The notes beneath the pieces were generated by a model that had not been told where the DNA came from, did no database searches, and saw only the letters and a list, made by a program, of their open reading frames with translations. The position numbers and the translations under genes are program-made. This document shows, in pieces, positions 1-12,337 of a stretch of DNA of 64,000 nt (position 1 is its first letter; every line of letters starts with the position of its first letter). Source of the stretch: Sphagnum magellanicum (lineage: Eukaryota > Streptophyta > Sphagnopsida > Sphagnales > Sphagnaceae); NCBI GenBank assembly GCA_021904315.1, contig CM038907.1:23009223-23073222 (forward strand), given 5' to 3'.

Positions 1-1570
1 CCTCACACATAGCTACCCTGCTCACTTTCCTACCCTCATAAGTATTGCACCAACCTACTGACACAGCTACCCTAATAACTAGTTATCCTACTGACCTAGC
101 TATTGTACTAACCACCTACCCTACTAACTTAGTTACTCTATTAATTACATACCCTACTAACTTAACCATTAGGTTTAGGGTTGAGACACAAATTAATTAA
201 TAAATTTTTCACAAATGTATAGTAATTAATTTAAAGTAGGCTAAATTTGGGGGGAAAATTTTAGGGTTTACACATATGTGAAGTAATGCAATTGCATTTT
301 ATATCTTCTTCAAAAAGAGTGGAAAAATTAGGTTGGAAAGATCACACAGAGATAAAAGACATATCTTCTCTTTTGGTTTTATATGAAATTTATTTGATTA
401 TTTTTAAAGATTAACGTATTTTCTTTTAGTTAATAAATATTTATAGTTTAAAACCTTTGAATTTTGGTTTTTATTTTTTTTCCTATGTTCTTTCAAATTA
501 TTATTTTTTGCATTATATGATTTGTATAACTTGTATAATTTTTTAAGTTTAGGGCATATATCACTAAGACTTTTTTTTGTTAGGGTTTGGTAAAAGTAAG
601 TACAAGTGCAAGTATTGAAATTACGTCCCAAAATTCCAATTGGTAAAAGTAAGTACGGGTGTAGGTATTGCAACGAAACCCCAAAATTCTAGTTGGTAAA
701 GGTAAGTATAAGTTTGGGTATTTCAAGTTGAAATGAAAAAACAAACCTAAATGCAATACCCACGTTTCAAAAAAACCCATCTAAATGGTTTGGATACCTT
801 TAAGTGAAGACCTAGCCCTAAACACAATATGCATATGCAAAGTCACTTTGAAATAACCCAACCTTAAATGCAATACCTGTACTTTGGGTCACTCCGAAAG
901 GACGCATGTAGGGTTTAAGTTTTCTTTATATGAAGATCTTACCCTAAATGCAATACTTGCATTTAGAGTCACTTTGAAAGTATGCATGTGGGGTTTAGGG
1001 TTCTTTATATGAAAATCCCACCCTAAATGCAATACCTACATTTATGGTTTAGGTTTAAAATTTAAGACATATAAATTAATTAATTTTTTTTCTACAAGTC
1101 TATAACAATTAAAATAAATATAAGGTGCATTTTGGGCAGAATTTTTAGGGCTTAAACATATGTAAAATAATGTAATGTCATTTTATATATTTTAAAGGAA
1201 ATTGAAAGAACTTAACTTGGAAATATTACCAGTGGTAAGAGATATACATTTTTTTTACATTTCTTTAAATGCAATACCCGTATTCAAGTTCGTTTCGATA
1301 TAACCATTAGGTGATTTAAGTAACCTAAGGTGTAAACCCAACCCTAAATGCAATTCCCACATGTAGGGTCATTTCGAAATAACTAGAATGTAGTTTGAGT
1401 GACCTTTCAATGAAAACCAAAGTTTATATGCAATAGCCATATTCAAGTTCATTTCAAAATAATCCATAGGTGATTGAGGCAAACCTTATGTGAAGACCCT
1501 AAACCCTAAATGAAATACTCGCATGTAACGTCATTTCAAAAAAACAAATAAGTGCTCTGGGTACCCAAAA
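1..1570. repeat. Degenerate satellite-like tandem repeats (about 80 bp and 53 bp units)
   Basis: The motif CCCTAAATGCAATAC followed by a GGGTCA(C/T)TT(C/T)GAAA-type segment recurs at about 861, 941, 1020, 1265, 1340, 1421 and 1506, a period near 80 bp. A separate 53-bp unit starting TGGTAAAAGTAAGTA recurs at 588, 641 and 694. The stretch 170-370 reappears, diverged, at about 1045-1250, so a longer segment of roughly 870 bp was also duplicated. No convincing coding frame is present. The CCCTAAA and GGGTTTAGGG pieces resemble the plant telomere repeat but are scattered, not a run. Confidence 0.75.
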
Positions 1571-1627
1571 TATGTCTTTTTATATACCTAAATTAATTAT
1601 TATTCTGAATTAATTTTATGACAAAAT

Positions 1628-1905
1628 GTAAGTTTTGCAATGAATGAAAAAAACCAGCAACTATTATGGGACCTATATGCGGGTATTGCAAGAGATGCTA
1701 AAAAAACCAGCAACTATTATGGGACCTATATGCGGGTATTGCAAGGAATGTTATAAAAACCCAGCAAATACCATGGATCAATATGCGGGTATTGCAACGA
1801 ATGAAAATTGTCAGCAACTATTTGTGACCCATATGCGAGTATTGCAAGAGATGCCAAAAAAACCAGCGACTATAATGGGACTTATATGCGGGTATTGCAT
1901 ATTTG
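1628..1905. repeat. 53-bp tandem array, about five copies
   Basis: The core TGCGGGTATTGCA recurs at 1678, 1731, 1784, 1834 (as TGCGAGT) and 1887, with spacings of 53, 53, 50 and 53 bp; a partial copy starts near 1628. The units carry AACCAGCAACTATTATGGGA between cores. A short open frame runs through the array because 53-bp steps happen to avoid stops, but the protein is only the repeat read in shifting frames. The GTATTGCA core also occurs in the 53-bp array at 588-730, so the two arrays probably share an ancestor. Confidence 0.85.
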
Positions 1906-2640
1906 AAAATCTCCTTATGAAATTTATAATAGAAAATGATGTAGGTATTATATGTTTAAAATGTGTGTATTGTTTTAAAACTCTTCAGGTGATGTGAGTC
2001 CTATTATATTAGATGTAAGTATTGCACAATGTTCATTTTGATTTTTGGTTTGATTCTTACATCTTAAGTACTAAGAAAATTATGACAAAGAAGACATATG
2101 CTTAATCATATACCCATAAAACAAGTGTGAGTAGAAGATACTATTATACTGATAAAAGATGTACAAAAATGGGTGCATGAAAAATTACTAAAGAACCCAA
2201 TGATAAAAAAAAACGTTGGTTCTCTATAACATATCAAAGGATCGAAATTCAAAATTGGGTAGTCCAAAAAATAAAAGGGCTATAAAACCTAACTAATTAT
2301 ATAGAGTGAAACCCTAACCCATATCAGTATCTACAATCCCGTGTTTAGCTTGGTATGCAGCTGTTGCATTTACAGCCCTTGTTGCATGACGAGTAGTGTA
2401 GAAATGGCGGCGTTGCATCTCAACCTAAACTGCTTTTGCAACAAAGTCTTCCTTTGTTGTCTCTTCAACCCTATAAACACCGAAAACCACCAAATTAAAC
2501 CTTAACACCATCGAAGAAAAAGACAATGACACGTTGTTGTGCCATCATCTTCTTCTTAAACAAAGAAAAGAAGGTCACGATGTTGTCTTTTTTTTCTTTT
2601 TCTCAAACACAAAGAAGATAAAACACACAAGAAAACAACT
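1906..2640. other. Intergenic, nothing recognised
   Basis: AT-rich DNA without a convincing reading frame, RNA gene or transposon end. A single further GTAAGTATTGCA near 2010 looks like a stray unit of the preceding array. Confidence 0.5.
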
Positions 2641-3430
2641 AAAAAAAAACCAAAAGAAGGGAGGGAGCTTACCTTCAAGCTCTTGTTCTCCCTTCTCACT
2701 TTTGGTTTTCGTTTCTGCCTTCCCGTTTTTGCACTTCTGTTTCATGTGCTTTCTCCTGGCATCTTCTTCCTTTCAAGTAGTAAGAAAAAAAAGACACAAA
2801 GAAAAAAAAAACCATAGAGGAAAAAAAAAACATGTAAAGAAGGGAAGGAACTTACCTTCAAGCTCCTACTTTGCCTTCTCACTTTTGACTCTCGCTTTTG
2901 CTTTCTTGTTTTACACTTTCATTTCAAGTGTTTTATCCTGACATCTTCTTTTTATCAAGTAGAAGGGAAAAAAAAAACCATAGAGAAAAAAAAATATGCA
3001 GAAAAAAGGAGGGAGCTTACCTTCAAGCTCTTGTTTTGCCCTTTCACTTTTGGCTCTCGTTTCTGCCTTCTCACTTTTGCACTTTTATTTCAAGCGCTTT
3101 CTCTTAGTATCTTCTTTTTCTCAAGCAAAAAAAAAAAAACAAACAAAAGAAAAAAAACCCATAGAGAAGAAAAAAAATGCAAATAAGGGAAGGAGCTTAC
3201 TTTCAAGCTTTCGCTTTGCCCTCTCATTTTTGGCTCCTACTTTTGCCCTTTCATTTCAAGCGCTTTCTCCTAACATCTTCTTCTTTTCAAACAAAAGAAA
3301 AAAAAAAAACACAATGAAAAAAAAAACCATAGAGAAAAAAAAAATGCAAGAAAAGGAGGGAACTTACCTCTTTTCAAACAGAAAAAAAGAAAAAAAAACA
3401 TAAAGAAAGGAGGGAGTTTATCTCTTGTCA
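2640..3430. repeat. Tandem array of about 170-180 bp units with strong strand asymmetry
   Basis: The landmark CTTACC, embedded in GGAGGGAGCTTACCTTCAAGC, occurs at 2668, 2851, 3016, 3196 (as CTTACT) and 3363, giving spacings of 183, 165, 180 and 167 bp, with a truncated unit at about 3418. Each unit has a purine-rich half (GAAAAAAAAACCATAGAG) and a pyrimidine-rich half containing CTTTCACTTTTGGCT. Overlapping open frames here are products of the repeat and its poly-A/poly-T runs, not genes. Confidence 0.85.
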
Positions 3431-3479
3431 AATAGAAGAAAAAAAAAAAAAAAAAACCACAAAGAAAAAAAGATCATAA

Positions 3480-5360
3480 AAGAAAAAGAAATGTAGAGAA
3501 GGTAATCTTTTCTCCCTTCTGCATTTGGGATGAAGCACTCCTCTTGCTTTTTCCTCTCCAAATTCCTTCAACGTTGAGCTCTCCACCTTCCTCAAGCGGC
3601 CTCATCCTGAACTAGTGCATTGGTGGCTGTTGTTTCACTCCAGCCCAAATGTTTCAGGTGATATTACCTTACCAGTTTGGTTCTACATGATGGAGAATTT
3701 GGTACCCAATACCAGTAACATGATTAATTTTTGAGAAAGTATTTTGGTATGAGTATGTTTTCATTCTTGATGTTGAACTTTGAATTTGATGGCCCAAGTG
3801 ACAAGATATGGATGTGGCACTTTGAATGAGCAAAGTGGGAAGCAAGATGTATATTATATTGATACCAATCTGGTATGTACAAAATATGTTACCCGTCCAA
3901 CACTGATATTTACAAAGTGAGATAAGGTTGTCATAATTGTTATAGGTATGTATGATTTACCCTGTTGTAAAACATGAGCCCCAAAACATTTCTTCACTTT
4001 TTAGGTTTGAAGGGACAAAGACTAGATTTTTGAAAAGCCGCTGGCCCCAGAATAACTGCAAATGGGGGGAAAGCTTCAATCTAGTTTGGTTACCCTGACA
4101 TTTGAAAAACCCAATTTTGTTTTCTGAAGACAGTGGCCATCAAACTTCATATTCATTCATTTTGCTACATCTTCTTGATTCTACAGGGTATGGTTTTTCC
4201 ATAGAGCTCTTATGCATTGTAAGCTATGGTGTGGTTATTTCCATATTTATGGAACTGTGAAAAGTAGCATTGTTGAGGCTCTGGAGTTTGCTACATATTA
4301 TTACTTGTGGTGTATGCATATAGAAGATATTCTCAATTGGTATATTAAGATAACAAATGCCATGTAATATGAAGGTATGTTATAGGAATATAATCTCCAT
4401 TTGTTAGATCAATGTAGCTATGAACATCCCACTACCTAGACAAAATAACACTTGGTGTTAGAATCTAACTTTAAACATGCAATCGTGCGATATGCAATGT
4501 GTACATTTTCAAATACTTACCTATCACATATTGTTCCACGATAACGTGTAGCATGTTACATGTTATAAAATTACATTCATAATTGTTTCACAAGTATAAC
4601 ATACGTGATTATGAATGTATTAACATAGCATTACATACATACATAACATACTAGAGTTTAAACTGCAAACATGTAATAATTTACGGTGCATAATGTGTAC
4701 ATTGTTTAGACTATTGTGAGGTGCTATAGTCTAAAATGTAAAATGTAATACTATTCATATGAGTGCATTCAACTTCACATGTAATTAAATTTTGTGTAAG
4801 CACAAATGTGTATATGTAGATGACACATATTTCAATGTGCATGTAAAATAATGTACAGTAAGCTACAAAGAGTGAAAATGGGGTCAAATTGAATCATATA
4901 ATAATAAAAAGGTGACCTTAATGCATAAAAATATTAAGTTTTATATTGAGGTTTAAGGGTTTATAAGTTTATGAACTGATCAAGGGATTCAGAGCCCAGA
5001 AACTACATTTAACTTTTGCTAACTGAATGGGGTACACAGATCTCCAATCTTCTGCTTTTTCTTGCTTTAGAAACAAGTAAACAAAGCTCAGTAACCAAGA
5101 GCAAGAGGCTGTGTACCCATTTTGAAAATAGTTTTTGGTAGGCTATAAGAGGTCACCAGAAATTGAAGAAACAAAAATCTGCATTATGCCTCAAGAAAGC
5201 TCCCATGCTACAACACCAAGAAATTTGGTCCGAGTTTCTAGGTACATGAGACAAAACTTTAAAACAGGTCCTCATTCGTGATGTATTGAAACAATTTTTA
5301 GAAGTATTTGGTCTACTTTTTTATGCACACATGTGGTGAACCCTAGACTAAAATACCCAG
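3480..5360. other. Intergenic, nothing recognised
   Basis: No coding exon, RNA gene or repeat with another copy in the window was recognised. The 4480-4870 part is rich in ACATGTA/TACATGT words but has no clear period. Confidence 0.5.
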
Positions 5361-5389
5361 AACTGATATATAACACCAATTCTCAAAAA

Positions 5390-6180
5390 ATTATGAAAGT
5401 TCAAGAACTGGCCAGAGAATCATCGATTCTTTGATTCTAGAATATTTAAAGGACCGGAACCAGTGGTTTTTTAAAAATTCAAAGAACCAACCAACCAACA
5501 CTGTATAAGATAATTCTTTGATTTTGTAATAACCGTCCCTTGTGGGTATTAAAAACCAGAGTCAAAGAACCACCGGTTCTGGTTACTCAAAAACCTTAAA
5601 GAACCGTCAGGATTCATGGAAGAACCAAAGGTTTTGTAGGTGGTTATTTGATTTTTTTCGAAGAAAATAGAGAATAGTTGCATATCAGTTCTGGGTATTT
5701 GATTTTTTTGAAAAATCATGGTTATCATTCCTAAGAACTGTCCTGATGCCTGGTGGGTTGTAGTGAAGTTTTTAATTAACCACATCCAGGTTGATAACCG
5801 TGATTCTCAAAAAACAAACACTCGTTTTGATATATAACCACAGTCATCGGGAGATCAAATATCTGATGCTGATATGTAAGCACGGTTCTCAAAAATTTGA
5901 GGGAAAAAGTCGAATAAACTAAACTGTTCTTTCTTTCCCAATATTTTCATGAAAACTAGCTACTTTATGAAAATTTTCAAAAACCTTGAACTAGAGGTTC
6001 TTTTGAACCTGAATTTCAAAGCTGAATTCTTTCAAAGTCATGGTTCTATGATTTTTCAAAATTTTCAAAAGAATTGAACTAGAGGTTCTTTGATTTTTAA
6101 AATAAAATGAAACTGAAACCTAAGGTTCTCATGAAAATCAAAGACCCACACAAGACTACTGCAAACTAGGGTTGGTAGAT
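5390..6180. repeat. GAACC/GGTTC-rich dispersed repeat, copy 1
   Basis: The region is dense in TCAAAGAACC and its complement GGTTCTTTGA, giving many possible short foldbacks. The segment from TTTGATTCTAGA to ATTCAAAGAACCAACC (about 5430-5500) aligns with 13080-13150 near the SHINE-like gene, and with the reverse strand of about 53090-53180. Type of element unknown; no terminal repeats or transposase were seen. Confidence 0.6.
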
Positions 6181-7640
6181 TCCCTAATTTGTAGTGTTAA
6201 TATCAAAGGTTCAAGATATTAAAGGCCTGAGCCTAAATAAACACCCTTTTGACGGAACTAGCACCAGATTGTTGAACTAGCATCCTGTTAGAATTGGAAC
6301 TAAAACCCTAAAAGGTAACTTTTAAACAGAGGTTTAAGGTTTTTTTTTGGTAGGCACCCACCATGCAAAAAAAATGTAAATGTAACTGTCATCCTCTTAG
6401 AATTTACACTTACACAAAAAAAAGGTGTGACTTTTATTCATTTACACTTACATGGCCCCATGTACATATTTTTGGCCCAATCAGGATAAATGAACTAGTT
6501 TTTGGAAAAGAAATGTTATGAGATGCATCCTATGTTTTGTGTTTCTTTGGGTTTTTTTTTAAAAACCATGAACAAATGCACATTTTTCACAATTGAGAAT
6601 TAGACATCAAATATTAGACAACCAAGGCAAACCTATTTGGATCCCAACCTTCAACAACAACCACATCATCTAAGACACATGGTTTGGGTGAAACCTAATA
6701 AATTTATTAACTTAACATTTTTTATGTCAAACTATTTTTTAAAAAAGTTCTTCTCATGTCCTCAGTTTTTTTTTAATATATTAGCAAAAGGGGTTTCCAT
6801 GAGAGATTTTTTCCTTTCAAATTTACACACTTTATTGTATAATTTCGATCAACCAAGCAAGCATCATTTGACAATTGTACAATGTATATATCTTGAAAGG
6901 AACCATTTTCTTTTGTCATTTTTTAAACATAGATTTGCACACATATTTACAAGGTAGGTAATTACAATTAGGGTGCAATCACACTTAAGTGAATTTTTAA
7001 AAAGTGATGAGTTAATCAATCATGTTGATGTGGCAAGACATGATTGCTTATTCAAGAACATGTTTTTGAACTTATCAATATGTTTTTATAATATTTTATA
7101 AATGTTAGTATATAAATTACTTCAAAATTTCAAGACCAACTTAAGTTAGCACTTTAAAACATGAAATATTAAGAAATGATTATAACTATATTTTGGTACA
7201 TATTTGCATAATTTGAACCCTTACACTCATAAGGTTTCACATAGCTTAAAATGGGTAATTTACATGATTGTACATTTGTAGTTACAAGTTCAAGTTTAAG
7301 CATTTACACTTATATGAATGTGGATGAGAGGTTTTACCCTTACATTTACATGATTTGTTTGTCAAAAATCATGTACACAAACAAACCAATATAAACTAGT
7401 TGTTCAATTCTAATTTCTAAGTAGAACCTTCAAGTCTAGTTCATGCAGCTTTTTTGGTAAAATGGTTAACCTTTGGTTCCAACTTTCTTTTTTGTAAAAC
7501 CTTGAAATGTATTTTGTACCTTGTACATGTTCTTCCCTCTAGGGAAACATTGAATATGCATTGAACATTGTGAGCTTGGAAAACTGTCATTTGGAATTTA
7601 TCAAAATGTTTAGACTTGAAAATAAATTGATTTGGGGTAT
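6181..7640. other. Intergenic, nothing recognised
   Basis: AT-rich. Words such as TTTACACTTACA are frequent (6360-6460, 6980-7350) but no ordered repeat, gene or RNA was found. Confidence 0.45.
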
Positions 7641-8030
7641 ATGGACTTAGGTGAAATTAAGCTTGGAGCGGCAAAGCCTAGTTTGCTGTAGATTTGGTGA
7701 AATATTATATTCATTCCACCAAGCATCTATCTATGAAGGAAGTAGTTTGTGTTGTTTTGTTTGTCACATTGAGATCTCCCAAACCATAACACCTTTTGCT
7801 ATGCTTTTGATAAGCTGGAAAGCTCTAGACAAGTAGGGGTGCACTAAGTTGTTTCATAATGTTTTGATCTAGGATGGAGAAGTTATAAAATATTGAACAT
7901 TTTTTTTCAATGAATAAAAAATTTATAGTGGATTTTGGCTATGGTCGGAAAGCTCTTCATGAGTAAGATCTAATGACAGTGATTTGGAAAACTTTAGACT
8001 TGAGGTCCTTGAAATATTGAATTTTGAGTG
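7640..8030. repeat. Dispersed repeat, copy 1 (second at 58840-59160)
   Basis: The series GTTTGTCACATTGAGAT, then TCTCCCAAACCATA, then GGAAAGCTCT..GA..AGT..GGTGCA matches, in the same order and orientation, GTTTGTCATGTTGAGAT, TCTCCCAATCCATA and GGAAAGACCT..GA..AGT..GGTGCA at 58840-58980. The GGAAAGCTCT motif occurs twice in this copy (about 7815 and 7950). No coding capacity; possibly a non-autonomous transposon. Confidence 0.55.
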
Positions 8031-9240
8031 GTTTTTTTCAATGAGAATTCAACTAAATTACAAAAAATGATTTTGCAAGAAAAATTTAGTTGAGTAACCA
8101 GTTCACACTTGGGCCAATGGCAAAGGCTATATTAGTTTGTTGTATATGAAACATCTTACTCCAAAGCTATATTTTGAACATATTAGAGTTATCTATAAAG
8201 TCACCCTGTCTTCACCCTATCTTTGTTTGGGCCTGCTTTCACCCCATATCCCCTCTTTCAGTGGTATCCGCAAAGTAATGAAACATTATTAAGGCTTTTA
8301 AATTCCTCTAAAATTCGAAAATTCGCCACCCAAAAAGAAGAACCCATTGTGTAATAAGAACTTAGAATGGGTTCTGTCTTTTTTGGGTGGCAAAATATGC
8401 AATGTTAGTGTGGTGGTCAGTTGATAGCAATTCCCCATGTGTTGTGGACTGTGCTCTCCACACACACAGTGCACATTCCAAGTTTCCTCTGGAGGACTTA
8501 TTAACTACATCCCCTGACAGGTTTGTTGGTTCTTGTAGCTGTTGTTGTTTATTGGGATAGTAGTGAGCTAATTAAAATTCCTTCTTTTGTTGTGTTGCTG
8601 TTTGTCTTTATGTGCCTCAACACTAATTTTCAAACATGATACTTGAAAGCTAGACGAGGCCAAAAAGAAAAGACTCTGCAACTAGATCTTGATGAAATGT
8701 GATTGAGGAAAGATAAAACATTTTACTATTTGCTAGCTACTGAAAAGAGTAGATCTTTCTGAACCAGATTATATTATTGTCAGCAAATTTTTCGCTCACC
8801 CTATCTCGCAAATGCAGAACATGAAGCAACTGAGTGCAAGGGATACGATCCCAACAACAATAAATTTATACTTACATATGTAAATTCATTGACCTGGATT
8901 AGTAAGCAGCAATAATGAACAGATCTGAAGCTGCACTGAACTTCAATCAATAAACAAAGAAAGAACCATATTTCAACACTCTTGAACTTCAAGAGCTTCC
9001 AAAAGAACAACAAGAGATCCTGTGCAGTGTGAACGTTGAAGGATGTGTGCTGCTGCTTCTTCTCTCTTGCTTGTTTATTCACAGCAAATCCCTATCCTCT
9101 CCCATGGCAGCAACAAGAATGATCTTCCTCAGCACCTGGCCACTGCAAATCAGCCACAACCCACCGTTACCCCTGGCAACATAAACTATATCAAAAGGGT
9201 TTTTGAGGCACAAATCCCAATAGCCGCCACCAATTAGCAG
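8031..9240. other. Intergenic, nothing recognised
   Basis: 8801-9260 has somewhat higher GC and short overlapping open frames on both strands, but none resembles a known protein or has convincing splice context. Confidence 0.4.
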
Positions 9241-9243
9241 GGG

Positions 9244-9310
9244 TTTTTTTTTTTCTTTCAATTTTGTGATGTAGCTGAAGATGATTTAGCCAGATTTGGC
9301 TACATACTAG
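9244..9310 (-). repeat. SINE-like family, tail fragment
   Basis: Begins with a poly-T/pyrimidine tract, then CAATTTTGTGATGTAG, then GATTTAGCCAGATTTGGCTA. Read on the minus strand it is the 3' end of the SINE-like family described at 28548-28860: CTACATCACAAAATTGAAAG followed by an A run. Confidence 0.6.
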
Positions 9311-9479
9311 ATATGAAAGTAGAAAAAAACCCGAAATCTTCACTATTCTTTGCTACCTACTGGAACTTATTATATAAAATCAGGTGATTTGGAAAACAAA
9401 ATCTTCTAAATCTAGTGAATTTGGGTATTTTTTTGGGTCAAATTAAATCATTTCACCATTTCATTGTGCCATTTTACTT

Positions 9480-10460
9480 AAATTATTGTGACAAAAGGTG
9501 TTCCTATATGCCAAGTGATTTATTAGATTTTGAGTGAATTCATGTTCATAGTGAACATGCATGGCCTAGCGAGGATGTAATGAATTCACTAGAGTAATCA
9601 CTAAGACCAGTGACTTGCACCCACATTTTGTAATAATGAAAAATGAACTAAGCCTTTATAGCCTTGCACCATCTCATCTTGAGTGAAACTTGAGTCATTC
9701 ATGTCCATGTATAATTGAAGCAATTCACTAATGTAATTCACTAGAATCAATTTTTTTTAGTGATCAAATAATTATTTTAAATTTAAATTAAGTCTTATAA
9801 TTTGTGATTAATTTATAGTGCATTAAGATTATGTATAAAATAATTATATGTACGTATGTAGAACATGGCATACATTGTTCATACATTATATTTAATATTT
9901 AGCATATATTACAAAATATTATAACTAAAATATAACATAATACACTACTTATTTTATAATATAATATAGAACATTAATACCAATTTTATTGTTAATTAAT
10001 TTATGTTCAATGCCATAACTTTTTTTGCATAAAAAAATGTTACAACTTGTTAAATCATATTTTTTCATGAAGAAATATTTTGTGAATTGTTAAACAACAA
10101 AATTCAAATGTTTTTTCCTTTAAATGATTTGAAATTTTTTATATTTCTTTACTATATATGTGTAGACCTTTGGAAAAAAAAATCAAGAACAACTTTTCAT
10201 TTGTTTCATTTGAACAAGATATGGTTTTTTTTAAAAAAACATTTTAAAATCTTATGTTAACCATATAAAGACCATAGTTTGAGAAAATTATCAACAATAA
10301 ATAATATTAATTTAAAATATTTTTAAAATATGGCAAATTCACTTTTGCTGATTTTTATTCAGTGAATTCACTAGGTCAATAGGAGCTGGTCCCCAATCAC
10401 TAAAGGACATATTGAATTCATTAAAATGTTTTGTGTAATGAAATTGGGACAATCTCAATT
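9480..10460. repeat. Probable non-autonomous DNA transposon (MITE-like), AT-rich interior
   Basis: The left end, AAAAGGTGTTCCTATATG then AAGTGATTTATTAGATTTTGAGTGAATTCA, matches on the opposite strand the end of the segment at 49800-49990. A weaker inverted match lies near 10360-10420 (GTGAATTCACTAGGTCAATAGGAG). The interior is very AT-rich and non-coding. Boundaries are approximate and the inverted-end assignment is by eye. Confidence 0.4.
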
Positions 10461-11139
10461 TTCTTAAAAACCTATTGAAATTCTTCAGGAACTTGGCCAC
10501 ACTCTCTCCTAGTGCAAATTACGAAAAGTCCCTTCAATGGGTGAAAGCATCTTGCATGTAGGAAGGTGCTTTCAAATACAAGGAAAATAAATCATCCGAG
10601 TGATTTAAGCTAGACTTCTGTCTAGCCACACATTGAGGCCATCAAGTCTGGGTCAGATTCTTCTCCAGGTGGATGAAGGTTGGATATCTCTCTCTCATCA
10701 AAATCTACTCTAGAGATTCATGCTTTCTCATTAAGCTACTATTTAAGTCATACAAACTGGTTCACATGCATCACAAACAAGTCAAAAGCATCCAAGAGCT
10801 AAACATCCTAGCTAGCTATGGATAGATTAATCATGGCCACCTTAAGGTTTTGTGGAATTTTGTGTAATATTGCATATGCCATGTTATATTCATCTCCCGC
10901 TCTTGAATTCTCACTTTAGAAATCTCATGTGAAAATTGTTTAATTTTTTTAATAACATATTTAAAGTTATTTATAAAGTAATCTCAATTTGGGCCTCCCT
11001 CAACCCACTTATCTTTGCTTTTGAACCTATCCATGAAGTCCATACAAGTCAAGATCACTTTTCAAAACACTAAAATGAACAGCCCCAAGTGATCATCATA
11101 GTTTTTATTCTAACCATGCTACAATAGATTTAGGTTACC

Positions 11140-11890
11140 ACCACATAAATTAAGGGCCTACCTAATTAGGGGGCTAATAAGTTAGGCCTTATTTAGGGGT
11201 TTGCTATGGTCTACCTATGAATCTATTAAGTGGATTACCTATGTTAAGGATTATCGAGAGCCTACTTAAAAAGCTATTTAGGGCCTACTTAAGATCTATT
11301 CAAAATAAGGGCTATCAAAAGTTTACATAAGAAGTTAGAGAGGGATGACTTAAAATGGTACATGCTAATTACCTAAGGACCTATCTAAGTTAGGAGATAG
11401 GTAACGGTTACTTAAAGGGGCTATGAGGCAACCCTAGGTAGGTTCTTGAATAACCCCTTGGTAGATCCCCTAACCTAAGAAATCTCCAGTTAGCCCTCAT
11501 AGGTAGGTTCTATGTAATTTTATAAATGATCTTTAAGTATCCCATAATCTAGATATGCCCCTAGGTAAGCATTATGTAATTTTTTAAGTAGTCCTTAAGT
11601 ATCCCATAACCTAGGTACATCCTTTAAGTGTCTTTCTAGATAATCCCTATGTAACCCTCTAAATAGGCCTTTTGTAATCTCCTATGTAAGCTTTTGATTG
11701 CCCTCTAGGTAAGCTATGTAACCCCGTCTTGCACTATGAATTAGCTCTAGGTAGTTCCTAAATAACCTATAAATATCCCTTAACCTAAAAAATTCATAGC
11801 TAAGCCCTTAGGGAAGGAAGCATTTTGTAATCCCTTAAGTCTCCCGGGTATCTCATAAGCTAAGTTAAGTAGACTTCAGGTAAAGGGCTC
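11140..11890. repeat. Degenerate CCTA/TAGG low-complexity block with strand switch
   Basis: The block is dense in short words such as CCTAAGTT, TTAGGG, CCTAGGTA and TTAAGTA. Before about 11430 it is richer in G, after it richer in C, so the halves look like opposite orientations of one repeat. A clearer 62-bp period (TATGTAATTTT ... TTTAAGTATCCCATAA) is visible at about 11510 and 11572. No gene. Confidence 0.55.
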
Positions 11891-12337
11891 ACAGTAGTTC
11901 AAACAAGGATTTTCCTTAGCAGAATATGGGAATTTAAGTATGCCAAGGGGCCAGACCCAATGGCCAGGGTGAACCAGGGCATACACTGGTACCTTCACCT
12001 TCTTCACTGAGGCCTCATAGTGGCTGCATTAAGCCCAAGAAATGTTAGAAATCAGCCCCTTTATGGGCTCCAAGGTCATGTGGGCTTACGTACCTACCTG
12101 TTTCTAGAAAAGAGAAAGAAGAGCTCAACAGGATGTGGTTATTTCTGAAGCAGCCTGGAAAGAAAGAATTTGTCCAAAACCAAACCAATACTATTTACAC
12201 TATTTACTACCAATTCCATTGGCATCTATCTAAAGTGCATTAATTCTAATCACTTAGATGAACACTTGGAGGTTTTAGAACAAGGAATCCTTCAAGTATT
12301 AGACTTACCTGTAGAGTCTAAAAAGAATCTGATTTTT

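Noticed and set aside
1-1560. Possible telomere or subtelomere from scattered CCCTAAA/TTTAGGG words
   Set aside because: Words are isolated inside longer units; no run of the heptamer exists. The same short words occur at 16990 and 46335 by chance.
2534-3403. Overlapping open frames with Lys-rich and Ser/Phe-rich stretches
   Set aside because: Generated by the 170-bp tandem repeat and its homopolymer runs; each unit shifts frame.
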